Below, piece after piece: positions 41,900 through 50,067 of a stretch of 64,000 nt of DNA. How positions within the stretch are numbered: position 1 is the first letter of the stretch; each line of letters begins with the position of its first letter. The notes under the pieces were generated by a model, which worked only from the letters and a program-made list of their open reading frames with translations, made no database searches and was not told the origin of the DNA. The position numbers and the translations under genes are program-made. The stretch comes from Thermoguttaceae bacterium (GTDB lineage: Bacteria > Planctomycetota > Planctomycetia > Pirellulales > Thermoguttaceae), in the NCBI GenBank assembly GCA_017447865.1, contig JAFSMO010000092.1:62001-126000 (forward strand). The letters run 5' to 3'.

Positions 41900-42662
41900 A
41901 ATCGCAAAAGCATTTGAAAACGGACCGGCTTTCATTCCTTTTCTGACCGCCGGAGATCCGAGCCTGGAAAAGACGGAAGAATTCATTCACGAAATGATCC
42001 GCGCAGGCGCCGACCTGATCGAGATCGGGATCCCGTTCTCCGACCCGATCGCGGAGGGGCCGGTGATCCAGGAGGCCGACATTCGGGCGCTTCGGGCTGG
42101 AACCACCCCCGACGGGATTTTCGAAATGGTCGCGCGGCTTCGGAAAACGACGGACATTCCGATGGTTTTCCTGACGTACGTGAACCCGGTCTTCCACTAC
42201 GGCTTTGAGCGTTTCTGCGCCCGGTGCGAGGAAACGGGGATCGACGGTCTGATCATACCTGACCTCCCGTTTGAAGAAAAGTCCGAGCTGGACGCCATCA
42301 CGAAACGGCACGGTCTGGACGTGATCTCGCTCATCGCGCCGACTTCGGAAGACCGCATTTCGCGTATCGCCGTCGAGGCTTCGGGCTACATTTACGTCGT
42401 TTCCTCCATGGGCGTGACGGGGGTCCGCTCCGAGATCAAGACCGACCTGCGCTCCATCCTGAGCGTCATCCGAAACACCACGGACGTTCCGGCCGCCATC
42501 GGTTTCGGGATCAACACGCCCGAGCAGGCGTACGAAATGACCAGGATCGCCGACGGCGCGATCGTGGGGTCCGCCATCGTGAAGATCATCGCCCAGTACG
42601 GCGACGCGGCCGGACCGAAGATTTACGAGTACGTGAAGATGATGAAAGACGCGATCCGCTGA
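41892..42662 (+). CDS. trpA: Tryptophan synthase alpha chain
   Basis: A 256-residue (beta/alpha)8 subunit that splits indole-3-glycerol phosphate to indole. The catalytic Glu is in [11 protein letters not shown]. The second acidic residue appears as Glu in IAEGPVIQ where E. coli has Asp60, a variant found in many bacteria. Phosphate-site motifs [10 protein letters not shown] and [10 protein letters not shown] are present. I chose the ATG at 41892, which has GGGAGGTG upstream and overlaps the trpB stop by eight bases; a GTG at 41883 is less likely. Last gene of the unit. Confidence 0.95.
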   Translation: MSKIAKAFENGPAFIPFLTAGDPSLEKTEEFIHEMIRAGADLIEIGIPFSDPIAEGPVIQEADIRALRAGTTPDGIFEMVARLRKTTDIPMVFLTYVNPVFHYGFERFCARCEETGIDGLIIPDLPFEEKSELDAITKRHGLDVISLIAPTSEDRISRIAVEASGYIYVVSSMGVTGVRSEIKTDLRSILSVIRNTTDVPAAIGFGINTPEQAYEMTRIADGAIVGSAIVKIIAQYGDAAGPKIYEYVKMMKDAIR

Positions 42663-42757
42663 CCGCGCAAGGTTTTGGGCCTCGACCAGCGCACAAACCA
42701 AACGCCAAAATCCCGCGTACGCGACGCCGAAGCGCTTCGAAAACGTCCGATGCCGCA

Positions 42758-42919
42758 ATAGGCCCCGCGGATCAGGCGGATCAGGCGGATTTAACGGATT
42801 GGATTTTAAATATTTTGAATCATTTAAACTTTTGAATGTTCACGCCCGATTTAAGTGATTTAATTCAATATTTCAAATCCGCCCTAATCCGCCCAATCCG
42901 CCTGATCCGCGGGGCCTAT
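42758..42919. repeat. Nonamer-armed palindrome with long perfect ends
   Basis: The left arm starts ataggccccgcggatcaggc and continues in 9-base words (gcggatcag, gcggatcag, gcggattta). The right arm ends cgcctgatccgcggggcctat. The outer 20 bases are perfect complements. The centre (about 42800-42860) is AT-rich and partly palindromic. It fills most of the gap between trpA and the next gene, which otherwise has nothing. Confidence 0.85.
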
Positions 42920-43020
42920 AGTCGCTGGATTTGGCGGTGGGCTGGACGTGAACACTGGGGCGGTCCCAAGCCTGAACCAAACCACCAATTTAAACTTCCC
43001 GCTCTGAAAGGAAAAAGACC

Positions 43021-43617
43021 ATGAAATCCACCGAAACCGCGTTCATTTTCATCGAGTTCCAGAACGAATTCTGCTCGCCCGGAGGAAAACTCTACGAGGC
43101 GGTAAAACCCGAGCTGGAACGGAACCAGACCATTCCCAACGCGCAGCGGCTTCTGGCCGGCGCACGTGCAAAAGGGTGCTTCGTCATTCACTGCCCGTTC
43201 GTCCTGAACGCCGGGTGGGTCCAGGCGCACGCCTGCTCCGGGATCCTCGCGGGGATTTTGGAGAATCAGATGTTCGCGCCGAACACGTGGAACCAGAGCA
43301 TCATCGACGCGATGAAGCCGCTCGACTCGGAAGTGGTGCTGGAAAACAAGCAGACGCTCAGCGCGTTCAGCCACACGAATTTGCAGGCGCTGCTCGAAGA
43401 AAAGGGGATCAAAAACCTGATCGTTTCGGGCTTCCTGACGAACGTCTGCGCCCAGGGGACCGCGTTCACGGCGTACGATTTGGGCTTCCAGACCCGCATG
43501 GCGCTGGACGCCTGCTGCGCGACGAGCGAGTCGATTCAGCGCTACGTCGAAAACGATTTCGCCCCGGTTTTGGGCGGCGCGAACCGAGCGGACGCGATTC
43601 TGGCGGAGATCGAGTAA
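43021..43617 (+). CDS. Isochorismatase-like cysteine hydrolase
   Basis: A 198-residue isochorismatase-fold hydrolase. The triad is Glu12 (FIFIEFQNEFC, where most members have Asp), Lys110 (LENKQTLSAF) and nucleophile Cys143 (GFLTNVCAQGTA), with the usual cis-peptide region before the Cys. Members include nicotinamidases, N-carbamoyl amidases and isochorismatases; the substrate is not clear here. The Asp-to-Glu change at the first triad position is conservative. It stands alone between repeats; AAAGGA precedes the ATG. Confidence 0.88.
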   Translation: MKSTETAFIFIEFQNEFCSPGGKLYEAVKPELERNQTIPNAQRLLAGARAKGCFVIHCPFVLNAGWVQAHACSGILAGILENQMFAPNTWNQSIIDAMKPLDSEVVLENKQTLSAFSHTNLQALLEEKGIKNLIVSGFLTNVCAQGTAFTAYDLGFQTRMALDACCATSESIQRYVENDFAPVLGGANRADAILAEIE

Positions 43618-43645
43618 GAATTATGGGGACGACGCTTCCAGCGTC

Positions 43646-43780
43646 GTTTAAAGGCCTCCCTGAAAGGGGGGCTGGCTCGCGCAGCGAGACTGGGGGGTTC
43701 CGACCAAAGGACGGACTTTCCCCCGTTTCTAAACCCCTCCGCTCCTTTGGGGCACCTCCCCTTTCAGGGGAGGCTTTAAA
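43646..43780. repeat. TTTAAA-bounded 130 bp palindromic repeat, copy 3
   Basis: gtttaaaggcctccctgaaa to ggggaggctttaaa, nearly the same as the 39.3 and 60.65 kb copies, including ctggctcgcgcagcgagactgg and gaccaaaggacggactttcc. A GACGACGCTTCCAGCGTCGT hairpin lies directly before it (43628-43647). Confidence 0.85.
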
Positions 43781-43845
43781 TTAATTCCCTCCGCAGGTTC
43801 ACGACTATTAACGTTGCGGCCGAGCCAGCCACCAAAAGGAAAAAC

Positions 43846-44634
43846 ATGACAAACACTTCACTTCAATCCCGCGAGGCGTCGTCCCTCACACCTGAACGGA
43901 AGGCTTTGGCAAGGATTGGCAAAAGCTTTTACATACTTTGTCTACTTCTTAAAATTGCCTTAATCGCGTCTTCTTTTCTCTTGGTGGCTTACTTGAGCGA
44001 CGATCTGTTTTTTGTTGTTCTGACAATTCTTGGGTTGTACTTTCTGGCGGTTTTTCTTCCATTTTTTCTTTTCATGTGTGTTTGTGTCTGGGCTACCCCT
44101 CTATCGATCGTTCCAGGCAGAAGTGTCGCGAGATGCTTTGTGATTTCATCCATCGCGGCCCTCGTGTGCTTCCCAGTCGGTGAGTTTTTGTCAAATCCGC
44201 AAAGGTGCAATATTTGTCTCTGCTTTGGGATATATTTCTTTTCCGCGGCATTTCTTCTTTTTCTGATCTATATGTGGCGGCTCGCCTCTGCAGTGGGTTC
44301 CAAACGCGTTAAACGCCATGTCAAATGGATCATTATTGGATATTTGATCGTTATTATGTTTCTGCAAATACTCTATGGCAGATATTTCGAAACAGACCTT
44401 TCGCAAAGATTTCCTTTAATACTCTGTGCGCCGTTGTTCTATTTGGTGGACTACTTTTTCTTTGGGATTTTTTTGATATATTATTGTATTGCCTGTGTAA
44501 CTCCTGTCGAGGATTTGTTGCTCACCGTATTCACGGTCGCAGTACTGGGATTTATCGCGGCGTTATCCATCGTAAGATTTTTTGGCGATATGGCAAAAGA
44601 TATCAAGACGTTTGTCGAGAGCCATTTACCATGA
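43846..44634 (+). CDS. Multi-pass membrane protein of unknown function, AT-rich
   Basis: A 262-residue integral membrane protein with six or seven hydrophobic segments (starting near SFYILCLLLKIALIASSFLL and ending AVLGFIAALSIVRFFGDM). It has several Cys in membrane regions (CVCVW, CNICLCFG). I recognise no family. Its base composition is clearly more AT-rich than its neighbours and it lies between two hairpin repeats (43.65 and 44.67 kb), which suggests acquisition by transfer. AAAGGA precedes the ATG. Confidence 0.7.
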   Translation: MTNTSLQSREASSLTPERKALARIGKSFYILCLLLKIALIASSFLLVAYLSDDLFFVVLTILGLYFLAVFLPFFLFMCVCVWATPLSIVPGRSVARCFVISSIAALVCFPVGEFLSNPQRCNICLCFGIYFFSAAFLLFLIYMWRLASAVGSKRVKRHVKWIIIGYLIVIMFLQILYGRYFETDLSQRFPLILCAPLFYLVDYFFFGIFLIYYCIACVTPVEDLLLTVFTVAVLGFIAALSIVRFFGDMAKDIKTFVESHLP

Positions 44635-44666
44635 GATTCACTCACGGGTATAACATTCAAACGAGA

Positions 44667-44698
44667 TGGCGACGACGCTGGAAGCGTCGTCCCCGTAA
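44667..44698. repeat. GACGACGC hairpin
   Basis: gcgacgacgctggaagcgtcgtccccg forms a stem of GACGACGCT / AGCGTCGTC. It sits between the AT-rich membrane gene and the convergent M16-like gene and is followed by an ataattc word. It is of the same family as the hairpins at 14.76, 43.63 and 51.18 kb. Confidence 0.6.
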
Positions 44699-44705
44699 TT
44701 CATAA

Positions 44706-45971
44706 TCAGAAGTTTCGGCCCTGCGTGCAGACCAGAATATTTCTCGCGGGCTTCCGCCTCAGCACGTCGTTCACTTTCTCCACCGTGAGACTTTGCACCT
44801 CGGCCGAGATCTCCTCAAACGTCCGGACGCGGCCAAGGCGTTTCCAGTCCGTAATGAGGCCCGTCGCCAGGCTCAGGCTGGACTCCTGCTCCATGACGAG
44901 CGCCATCCGGTGGCGGGCTTTGTACGCGCGGAGCTCTTCTTCCGTCACGCCCTCTTGCAGACGCTCGATCTCGCTCCGGATCACGTCAAGCGTTTCCCGG
45001 GCGTTTTCTTCCCGGCAGCTGGCCGTACAGAACGCTCCGGCCGCGTGGTGCAGCGAAACGCAGTGCGCGCCCACGTCGTAGCAAAAGCCACGCTTTTCGC
45101 GGACCTCGTTGAAAAGCCGCGAATTCATGCCGCCGCCCAGAATGCTGATCCCGGCCCACTCCGCCCGCCAGTTGGGCTCCAGCAGAGGCGTGATCTCCCA
45201 GCCGAGCTCGATGTGCGTCTGCGGCGAGTCGAACGGAGTGTGCAGCGACTCGCGCCGCGTCTCGTTCGGCGGAAGTTCCGGTTTCGTTTTTGGCTCCCAG
45301 TCCCCGAACAGACGCCGGACCTTTTCCGCGGTCTTCTCCCAGTCAAAACTCCCCGCCACCGCCAGAACGCACTGGTTCGGCATCATCAGCGCGTCGTACT
45401 GGGCGCGGACTTCTTCCCACGAGATGCTTTCGATCCCCTCGCGGTTTCCGTCTTCGTCGTGCCCCCAGGCCGGACCGAAAAAGCGCTCGCTCATCACCTG
45501 ACCGAGCCGGCCTTCCGGATTATCCTCGCAGAAGGAGATTTCCTGAAGCAGGACCTGACGACCGTCCTCCATCTGCTCGCGGGGCAGGACCGGGCGGCGA
45601 AGAAGATCGGCGTAAAGGTCCAACGCGGCCTCCAGATTCTCGGCGAGCATCGACGCGCGAAACTCCAGAGTGGAAGCGGTGAGGCTCTCGGTCCGGTCGA
45701 TCCCGATCCGGTCGATCGCTTCGAGAAACTGACGGTTGGAAAGATCCCCGGCGCCGCGAAGCATCATTTCGCAGACGAACGCGGCCATGCCGTACTTTCC
45801 CACGGGGTCCCAAACGCTTCCCAAGCCGGTCCAGAATGAAAAAGAGACGGAACGGAAGTGCGGGAGCACCTCGCCCAAAAGGGTAAAGCCGTTCGAAAGG
45901 GTAAGCTGATGGATCAAGGGGACCGTCCTTTGCGCGTTTTTCGTTTTTTTCGATTCATGAACTCCCCCCAT
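44706..45971 (-). CDS. M16 family peptidase homologue without zinc motif (inactive subunit)
   Basis: An up to 421-residue pitrilysin-family protein. Where active members have HxxEH, this one reads GMAAFVCEMMLRG: aligned with HFLEH, both His and the Glu are replaced (Ala64, Cys67, Glu68). The rest of the two M16 domains is well preserved (LLQEISFCEDNPEGRL; GGGMNSRLFNEVREKRGFCYDV). It resembles the non-catalytic partner of paired M16 enzymes. The ATG at 45971 overlaps a TATAAT box, so the true start may be the TTG at 45917, which has AAAGGA nine bases before it. Confidence 0.85.
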   Translation of the reverse strand: MGGVHESKKTKNAQRTVPLIHQLTLSNGFTLLGEVLPHFRSVSFSFWTGLGSVWDPVGKYGMAAFVCEMMLRGAGDLSNRQFLEAIDRIGIDRTESLTASTLEFRASMLAENLEAALDLYADLLRRPVLPREQMEDGRQVLLQEISFCEDNPEGRLGQVMSERFFGPAWGHDEDGNREGIESISWEEVRAQYDALMMPNQCVLAVAGSFDWEKTAEKVRRLFGDWEPKTKPELPPNETRRESLHTPFDSPQTHIELGWEITPLLEPNWRAEWAGISILGGGMNSRLFNEVREKRGFCYDVGAHCVSLHHAAGAFCTASCREENARETLDVIRSEIERLQEGVTEEELRAYKARHRMALVMEQESSLSLATGLITDWKRLGRVRTFEEISAEVQSLTVEKVNDVLRRKPARNILVCTQGRNF

Positions 45972-45997
45972 TATACTTTCTTTCCAAAAAAATGCAA
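45970..45997 (-). promoter_or_regulatory. Promoter of the inactive M16 gene
   Basis: Minus strand TTGCAT (45997-45992), 16-base spacer, TATAAT (45975-45970). The -10 overlaps the annotated ATG, which argues for a downstream start. Confidence 0.5.
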
Positions 45998-46008
45998 TTC
46001 CCGGGGGC

Positions 46009-46036
46009 TTGACTTTCTCGTCTTTTCCGGTAAAAT
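46009..46036 (+). promoter_or_regulatory. Promoter of hisF
   Basis: TTGACT, 16-base spacer, TAAAAT, 52 bases before the hisF ATG and divergent from the M16-like gene promoter. Box sequences and spacing match the RND-operon promoter. Confidence 0.65.
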
Positions 46037-46088
46037 AAAAACCAGTTTTTCCTTTTCCCTTTCCTCTTTCCCCAATTCAGGAGCTAAA

Positions 46089-46853
46089 ATGGACTACTGC
46101 AAAATCATCCCGTGCCTCGATACAAAAGACGGACGTCTGGTGAAGGGCGTGAACTTCGTGGAACTGAAAGAAGTCGGCGACCCGGCAGAAAGCGCGGCGG
46201 CCTACGACGCGGCTGGCGCTGATGAACTGGTTTTCCTCGATATTACCGCCACGCTCGAAAACCGCAAAACCCTCATCGAAGCGGTCAAACGGACCGTCGC
46301 CCGGATCCATATTCCGCTTACCGTGGGCGGCGGGATCCGCACCACCGACGACATTAAGGAAATGCTGGACCTGGGCGTTTCCAAACTTTCGATGAACTCC
46401 GCGGCGGTGAAACGTCCCCAGCTCGTTGAAGAAGCGGCCAAAATGTTCGGCTCCGACAAAATCACCGTCGCCATCGACACGCGCAAAAACGCCGACATGC
46501 CGTCCGGGTTTGAAGTCGTGATCGCCGGCGGGACCAAAGGCGCGGGGATCGACGCAGTCGAATGGGCGAAGCAGGTCGAAAGCCTCGGGGCCGGGGCGAT
46601 CCTCCCGACGAGCATGGACGCCGACGGCATGCAGACCGGCTACGACATTCCCATGACCCGGGCGATCGCCGACGCGGTGAAACTTCCGATCATCGCCTCG
46701 GGCGGCGCGGGCAAACTCGAGCACCTGTACGAAGCGGTCGCGGAAGGCCACGCCTCGGCCGTTCTGGTCGCGTCGATCGCCCACTTCGGGATCTTCACGA
46801 TCCAGCAGATGAAAGACTACCTGGCGAGCAAAGGCGTCCCGGTCCGGAAATAA
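46089..46853 (+). CDS. hisF: Imidazole glycerol phosphate synthase subunit HisF
   Basis: A 254-residue (beta/alpha)8 cyclase that, with HisH, makes IGP and AICAR in histidine synthesis. I chose the ATG at 46089, with AGGAG before it; a longer frame from 45858 covers the promoter. The catalytic Asp residues are in CLDTKDGRLVKGVNF (Asp11) and AIDTRKN (Asp130 equivalent). Phosphate-binding TVGGGIRTTDD and ASGGAGKLEH are clear, as is TSMDADG. It is a lone his gene; other his genes are not in the window. Confidence 0.95.
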   Translation: MDYCKIIPCLDTKDGRLVKGVNFVELKEVGDPAESAAAYDAAGADELVFLDITATLENRKTLIEAVKRTVARIHIPLTVGGGIRTTDDIKEMLDLGVSKLSMNSAAVKRPQLVEEAAKMFGSDKITVAIDTRKNADMPSGFEVVIAGGTKGAGIDAVEWAKQVESLGAGAILPTSMDADGMQTGYDIPMTRAIADAVKLPIIASGGAGKLEHLYEAVAEGHASAVLVASIAHFGIFTIQQMKDYLASKGVPVRK

Positions 46854-46976
46854 TTCGGAATGCGGAATTCGGAATGCGGAATTAAAAAAGCCTTCGGCTT
46901 TTGAGGGCTAAATTCTTTCTGACTCTTACATTACGCGAAGCGTCAATTCCGCATTCCACATTCCGAATTCCGCATT
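46853..46976. repeat. Heptamer-armed palindrome, inverted core
   Basis: Left arm of 7-mers (attcgga, atgcgga, attcgga, atgcgga), right arm cattccacattccgaattcc and neighbours. The core is the reverse complement of the 3.2 and 6.1 kb cores: aagccttcggctttt, gggctaaattctttctgac, ttacgcgaagcg. It begins at the last base of the hisF stop codon. Confidence 0.85.
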
Positions 46977-47160
46977 GAAAGGCGGCCTCTTGAATCGATT
47001 GTGACGAATTTTCAGAATATTCCTCAATTATGGGCTGTAAAATGCCGAAAATTTAAAAGTCTTTAGAGTCTTTGTGTACAGATATTTTAAAGACAACAAA
47101 TTGTACAGTGTGTCCGAATGGAGGCTTAGGCTTTCAGAGTACCATGGATCGAGGTTATTT

Positions 47161-47541
47161 ATGATTCGTCATTTGCCGATTTTGCTGTTGGCGGCTGCGC
47201 TTTTTGCCGTTTTTGTGAACGACGCTTCAGCGCGTGCGCCTCGCGGAATAGGAATGTTTGGACCGACGGCTTCAGAAACGACCGGCAACTATGCGCCCGC
47301 GTATGGTGAACACTGGGGAAAGAATTACAACACCCAGGACTGGAATCGTTTCTACCACTATCCTTACATTTACTACCCGCAGAACTACTATCCGGCTACT
47401 TATTATCGCAGCGCGGATAATATGTATTACCGGTATCCGCCGGAAATGCGTATTCCGATCTACAATAAGAAGAATTTAAATTACTATCCGGAACCGCATC
47501 CGTATCATGGTGGATTCCACTACACGGTCGATATTTTCTGA
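47161..47541 (+). CDS. Small secreted Tyr-rich protein
   Basis: A 126-residue protein with a signal peptide (MIRHLPILLLAAALFAVFVNDASA) and a mature part very rich in Tyr, Pro and Asn (WNRFYHYPYIYYPQNYYPAT, RYPPEMRIPIYNKKNLNYYP). Similar Tyr-rich secreted proteins with a YHYPY...YYPQN core are common in planctomycetes and are sometimes labelled calmodulin-binding without evidence. The role is unknown; a cell-wall or extracellular structural protein is plausible. I chose the ATG at 47161 over an upstream frame start at 47074. A terminator follows. Confidence 0.7.
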   Translation: MIRHLPILLLAAALFAVFVNDASARAPRGIGMFGPTASETTGNYAPAYGEHWGKNYNTQDWNRFYHYPYIYYPQNYYPATYYRSADNMYYRYPPEMRIPIYNKKNLNYYPEPHPYHGGFHYTVDIF

Positions 47542-47566
47542 GTTTCAGGAAGTACGGCACCTTACA

Positions 47567-47600
47567 GAAAAACGCTGGTCCTTGCGATCAGCGTTTTTTT
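47567..47600 (+). terminator. Rho-independent terminator
   Basis: Stem AAAACGCTG / CAGCGTTTT with a 13-base loop and a run of seven T residues, 26 bases after the Tyr-rich protein stop. The rest of the gap to prfB shows nothing else. Confidence 0.75.
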
Positions 47601-47716
47601 GTTGAAACTCCAGGGGCCAGTGTACGCGAGGCTAAACCCATTCGCGCAACCTGATCCATGCCGCAGTTCTTTGCGGCTTAAAAAAATTTTTCAAATCTCA
47701 CGTGGAGATAAAAGGA

Positions 47717-48835
47717 TCAATCCGTCTCCCCGGCCTTCTCGCCTTTGACGTACCAGCGAAGATATGCGTCGAGGAAGCCCTGAATATTCCCGTCGAGCAC
47801 GGCGTGGAAGTTCCCCATGTAGTATCCGGTCCGGGCGTCCTTCACGCGCTGGTCGGGATGGAGGAAGTAGTTGCGGATCTGCGAGCCAAACCCGACTTTC
47901 GCCTTTCCTTCGTAGCGGTCGGCCTGTTCCTGCTCCCGCTTTTCCTCCTCGAGACGCGCGAGTCGGGCCCGTAGCATTTTCAGGGCCATCGCCCGGTTCT
48001 GGTGCTGGGAGCGCTCGTTCTGGCACTGCACCACGACCCCGGTCGGAATGTGCGTCAGACGGATCGCGCTGGAGGTCTTGTTCACGTGCTGGCCACCGGC
48101 GCCCGAGGCCCGGAAAACGTCCTCCCGAATGTCTTTGTCGAGCAGCTCGATCTCCACGGCATCGGAAACGTCCGGGTCTACATCGACCGCGGCAAAACTG
48201 GTCTGGCGCTTGCCTTCCGAGTTGAACGGCGAGATGCGCACCAGACGGTGCATTCCTGCCTCGCCTTTCAGGTAGCCGTACGCCAGCGGGCCGCGGATGG
48301 CGATGGACGCGCTGTTGATCCCCGCCTCGTCGTTTTCGAGCCGGTCGAGAATTTCGACTTTGTACCCCTGCATCTGCGCCCAGTTGATGTACATACGCAG
48401 GAGCATATCGGCCCAGTCGTTCGCGTCGGTTCCGCCGTCACGGGCGTTGATCGTCAGGATGGCGTCGCACTGGTCGTTCGGGCCGCTCAGCAGCGTGAAG
48501 AGTTCCAGGTGGTCGAGGTCCTTTTCGAGCGCTTCGAGATGACCCGGGACCTCCTCGGCAAACGACGGATCCTCGTCGGCCATTTCGACCTCGGTTTCCA
48601 GGTCTTCAAGCGACGCCCAGGCGTCGTTGAGCGGCTTCAGGACCGACTTGATGGACTTCAGCTCCTCCACGAAAACCTTGGTTTTCTCGGGGACCGTCCA
48701 GAAATTCGGGTCCTGGACCTGCATCAGTTCAATCTCTTTGACGCGGGCGGTTTTTTCGTCGTATTTGAGCGAGTCCTTCAAAAGACTCAGGCGTTTGCGG
48801 ATCGCTTTCACGCGATCGGTGATTTCTTTTTCCAT
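47717..48835 (-). CDS. prfB: Peptide chain release factor 2
   Basis: A 372-residue class I release factor that ends translation at UGA and UAA. The stop-codon recognition tripeptide SPF is at 202-204 (VRISPFNSEGK) and the hydrolysis motif GGQ at 247-249 (GAGGQHVNK). It reads as one uninterrupted frame from MEKEITDRVK; the +1 programmed frameshift at codon ~26 found in many prfB genes is absent. It is transcribed toward the Tyr-rich gene and preceded by the ABC exporter operon on the same strand. Confidence 0.97.
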   Translation of the reverse strand: MEKEITDRVKAIRKRLSLLKDSLKYDEKTARVKEIELMQVQDPNFWTVPEKTKVFVEELKSIKSVLKPLNDAWASLEDLETEVEMADEDPSFAEEVPGHLEALEKDLDHLELFTLLSGPNDQCDAILTINARDGGTDANDWADMLLRMYINWAQMQGYKVEILDRLENDEAGINSASIAIRGPLAYGYLKGEAGMHRLVRISPFNSEGKRQTSFAAVDVDPDVSDAVEIELLDKDIREDVFRASGAGGQHVNKTSSAIRLTHIPTGVVVQCQNERSQHQNRAMALKMLRARLARLEEEKREQEQADRYEGKAKVGFGSQIRNYFLHPDQRVKDARTGYYMGNFHAVLDGNIQGFLDAYLRWYVKGEKAGETD

Positions 48836-48936
48836 GGCGGTTTCAGGTTGAAAAGGATGAATCGTCTGAAATTTCTTTACTTCATTTTAGCAGAAATTCA
48901 GAAAAAGAATAGTGGGGGCTGGACCCATTTTTGATT

Positions 48937-50049
48937 TTACCTCTGGCGCGAGAAGAGGACGAACGCCATCGTAAACGCCCCGAGCGCGATCGAGATGAGG
49001 AAGAAAAACACGTGCGAGATCTCCCAGAACGTGACGTTTTCGAGGAAGATCCGCGGCAGCGCCTCGATCCCGTGCCGCAGCGGGTTGATCAGCATCGCCT
49101 TCTGAAAACCCTCCGGCATCGACTCCAGCGGCGTGCCCATGCCCGAGAGCATCGAGAATGGGACGATGACGAGGAAAAGGCTCAGAAACGACTGCTGGAG
49201 CGTCCGCGTCAGGCTGGAAACCAGAAGCCCGATCGAGATCGCGGCCGAAAGGAACGAAACGAGCAAAGCCGCCAGCAGAAGCCACGAGCCGTTGAACGGG
49301 ATCCGGAACCAGAACCGGATCGCCAGCAGGCAAATGGTGATCGGGAAGGCCGAGACCATCAGCGTCGTGCCCCCCTTGGCGAAGAGGATCTCCCACGTCG
49401 CGTACGGCGTCATGCGGAGCTGGTCGAGCGTGCCGTACTCCCGCTCCCGAGCGATCAGCATGGAGCTGAGCATCATCGCGTCGATGAGCGAGATCATGAC
49501 CAGAAGCGACGGGATCATGAAGTATTTCATGTTGAAATTCGGGTTGAACCACGCGCGGGTCTCGACCCGGAAGGCGGGCCCGGCGTTTTTCCCGGTCTCG
49601 AGCCGACGGGCGGAGAAATCGCGCAGGATCGACGAGGCGTAGTTCAGCGCCATGCCCGCACTGCTGGCGTTTCGGCCGTCCACGATGACCTGAACGCACG
49701 GTTTTGAGTGCTTGGCCAGCGCCTGCGCGAAGTCGGCCGGAATGACGACCGCCAGCCGGATCTCCCGGTTTTCGATCTTGGAGCGCATTTCCTCTTCCGA
49801 AACCAAATCGGGGTGACGGATGAACGTCGGCGAGCCGGCGAACGCCATTTTCACCTCGCGGGATTCGGGCGTCCGTGAGTAGTCCAAAACCGCGAAATCG
49901 ACGTTTTTCAGGTCCAGCGTCACCGCGTAGCCCAGCAGCATGAGCTGAATAAACGGCGGCACGATGAGCGAGGCCCGGCTTCTGGGCTCCTGAAGAAGCT
50001 GCAGGAGCTCTTTGCGAAAAAGCGCGATGAGGCGGCGGAGGATCTTCAT
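48937..50049 (-). CDS. ABC-2 exporter permease (YbhR/YbhS-like) 2
   Basis: A 370-residue ABC-2 permease. It has an N-terminal membrane helix (PPFIQLMLLGYAVTL), a large periplasmic loop (about 45-165) and five C-terminal membrane helices, including a MIPSLLVMISLIDAMMLSSM helix and REREYGTLDQLRMTP, the coupling segment. With the other permease, the double ATPase and the HlyD lipoprotein it forms a YbhFSR-type drug exporter. It is the last gene of the TetR operon, 18 bases after the first permease gene. Confidence 0.88.
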   Translation of the reverse strand: MKILRRLIALFRKELLQLLQEPRSRASLIVPPFIQLMLLGYAVTLDLKNVDFAVLDYSRTPESREVKMAFAGSPTFIRHPDLVSEEEMRSKIENREIRLAVVIPADFAQALAKHSKPCVQVIVDGRNASSAGMALNYASSILRDFSARRLETGKNAGPAFRVETRAWFNPNFNMKYFMIPSLLVMISLIDAMMLSSMLIAREREYGTLDQLRMTPYATWEILFAKGGTTLMVSAFPITICLLAIRFWFRIPFNGSWLLLAALLVSFLSAAISIGLLVSSLTRTLQQSFLSLFLVIVPFSMLSGMGTPLESMPEGFQKAMLINPLRHGIEALPRIFLENVTFWEISHVFFFLISIALGAFTMAFVLFSRQR

Positions 50050-50067
50050 GGCGGGGAACTCACTCGG

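Noticed and set aside
44325-44705. 126-codon frame overlapping the AT-rich membrane gene
   Set aside because: It lies in another frame of the larger gene, has no ribosome-binding site and runs into the hairpin repeat.
48760-48835. Programmed +1 frameshift in prfB
   Set aside because: The frame is continuous through the usual frameshift position, with no internal UGA.
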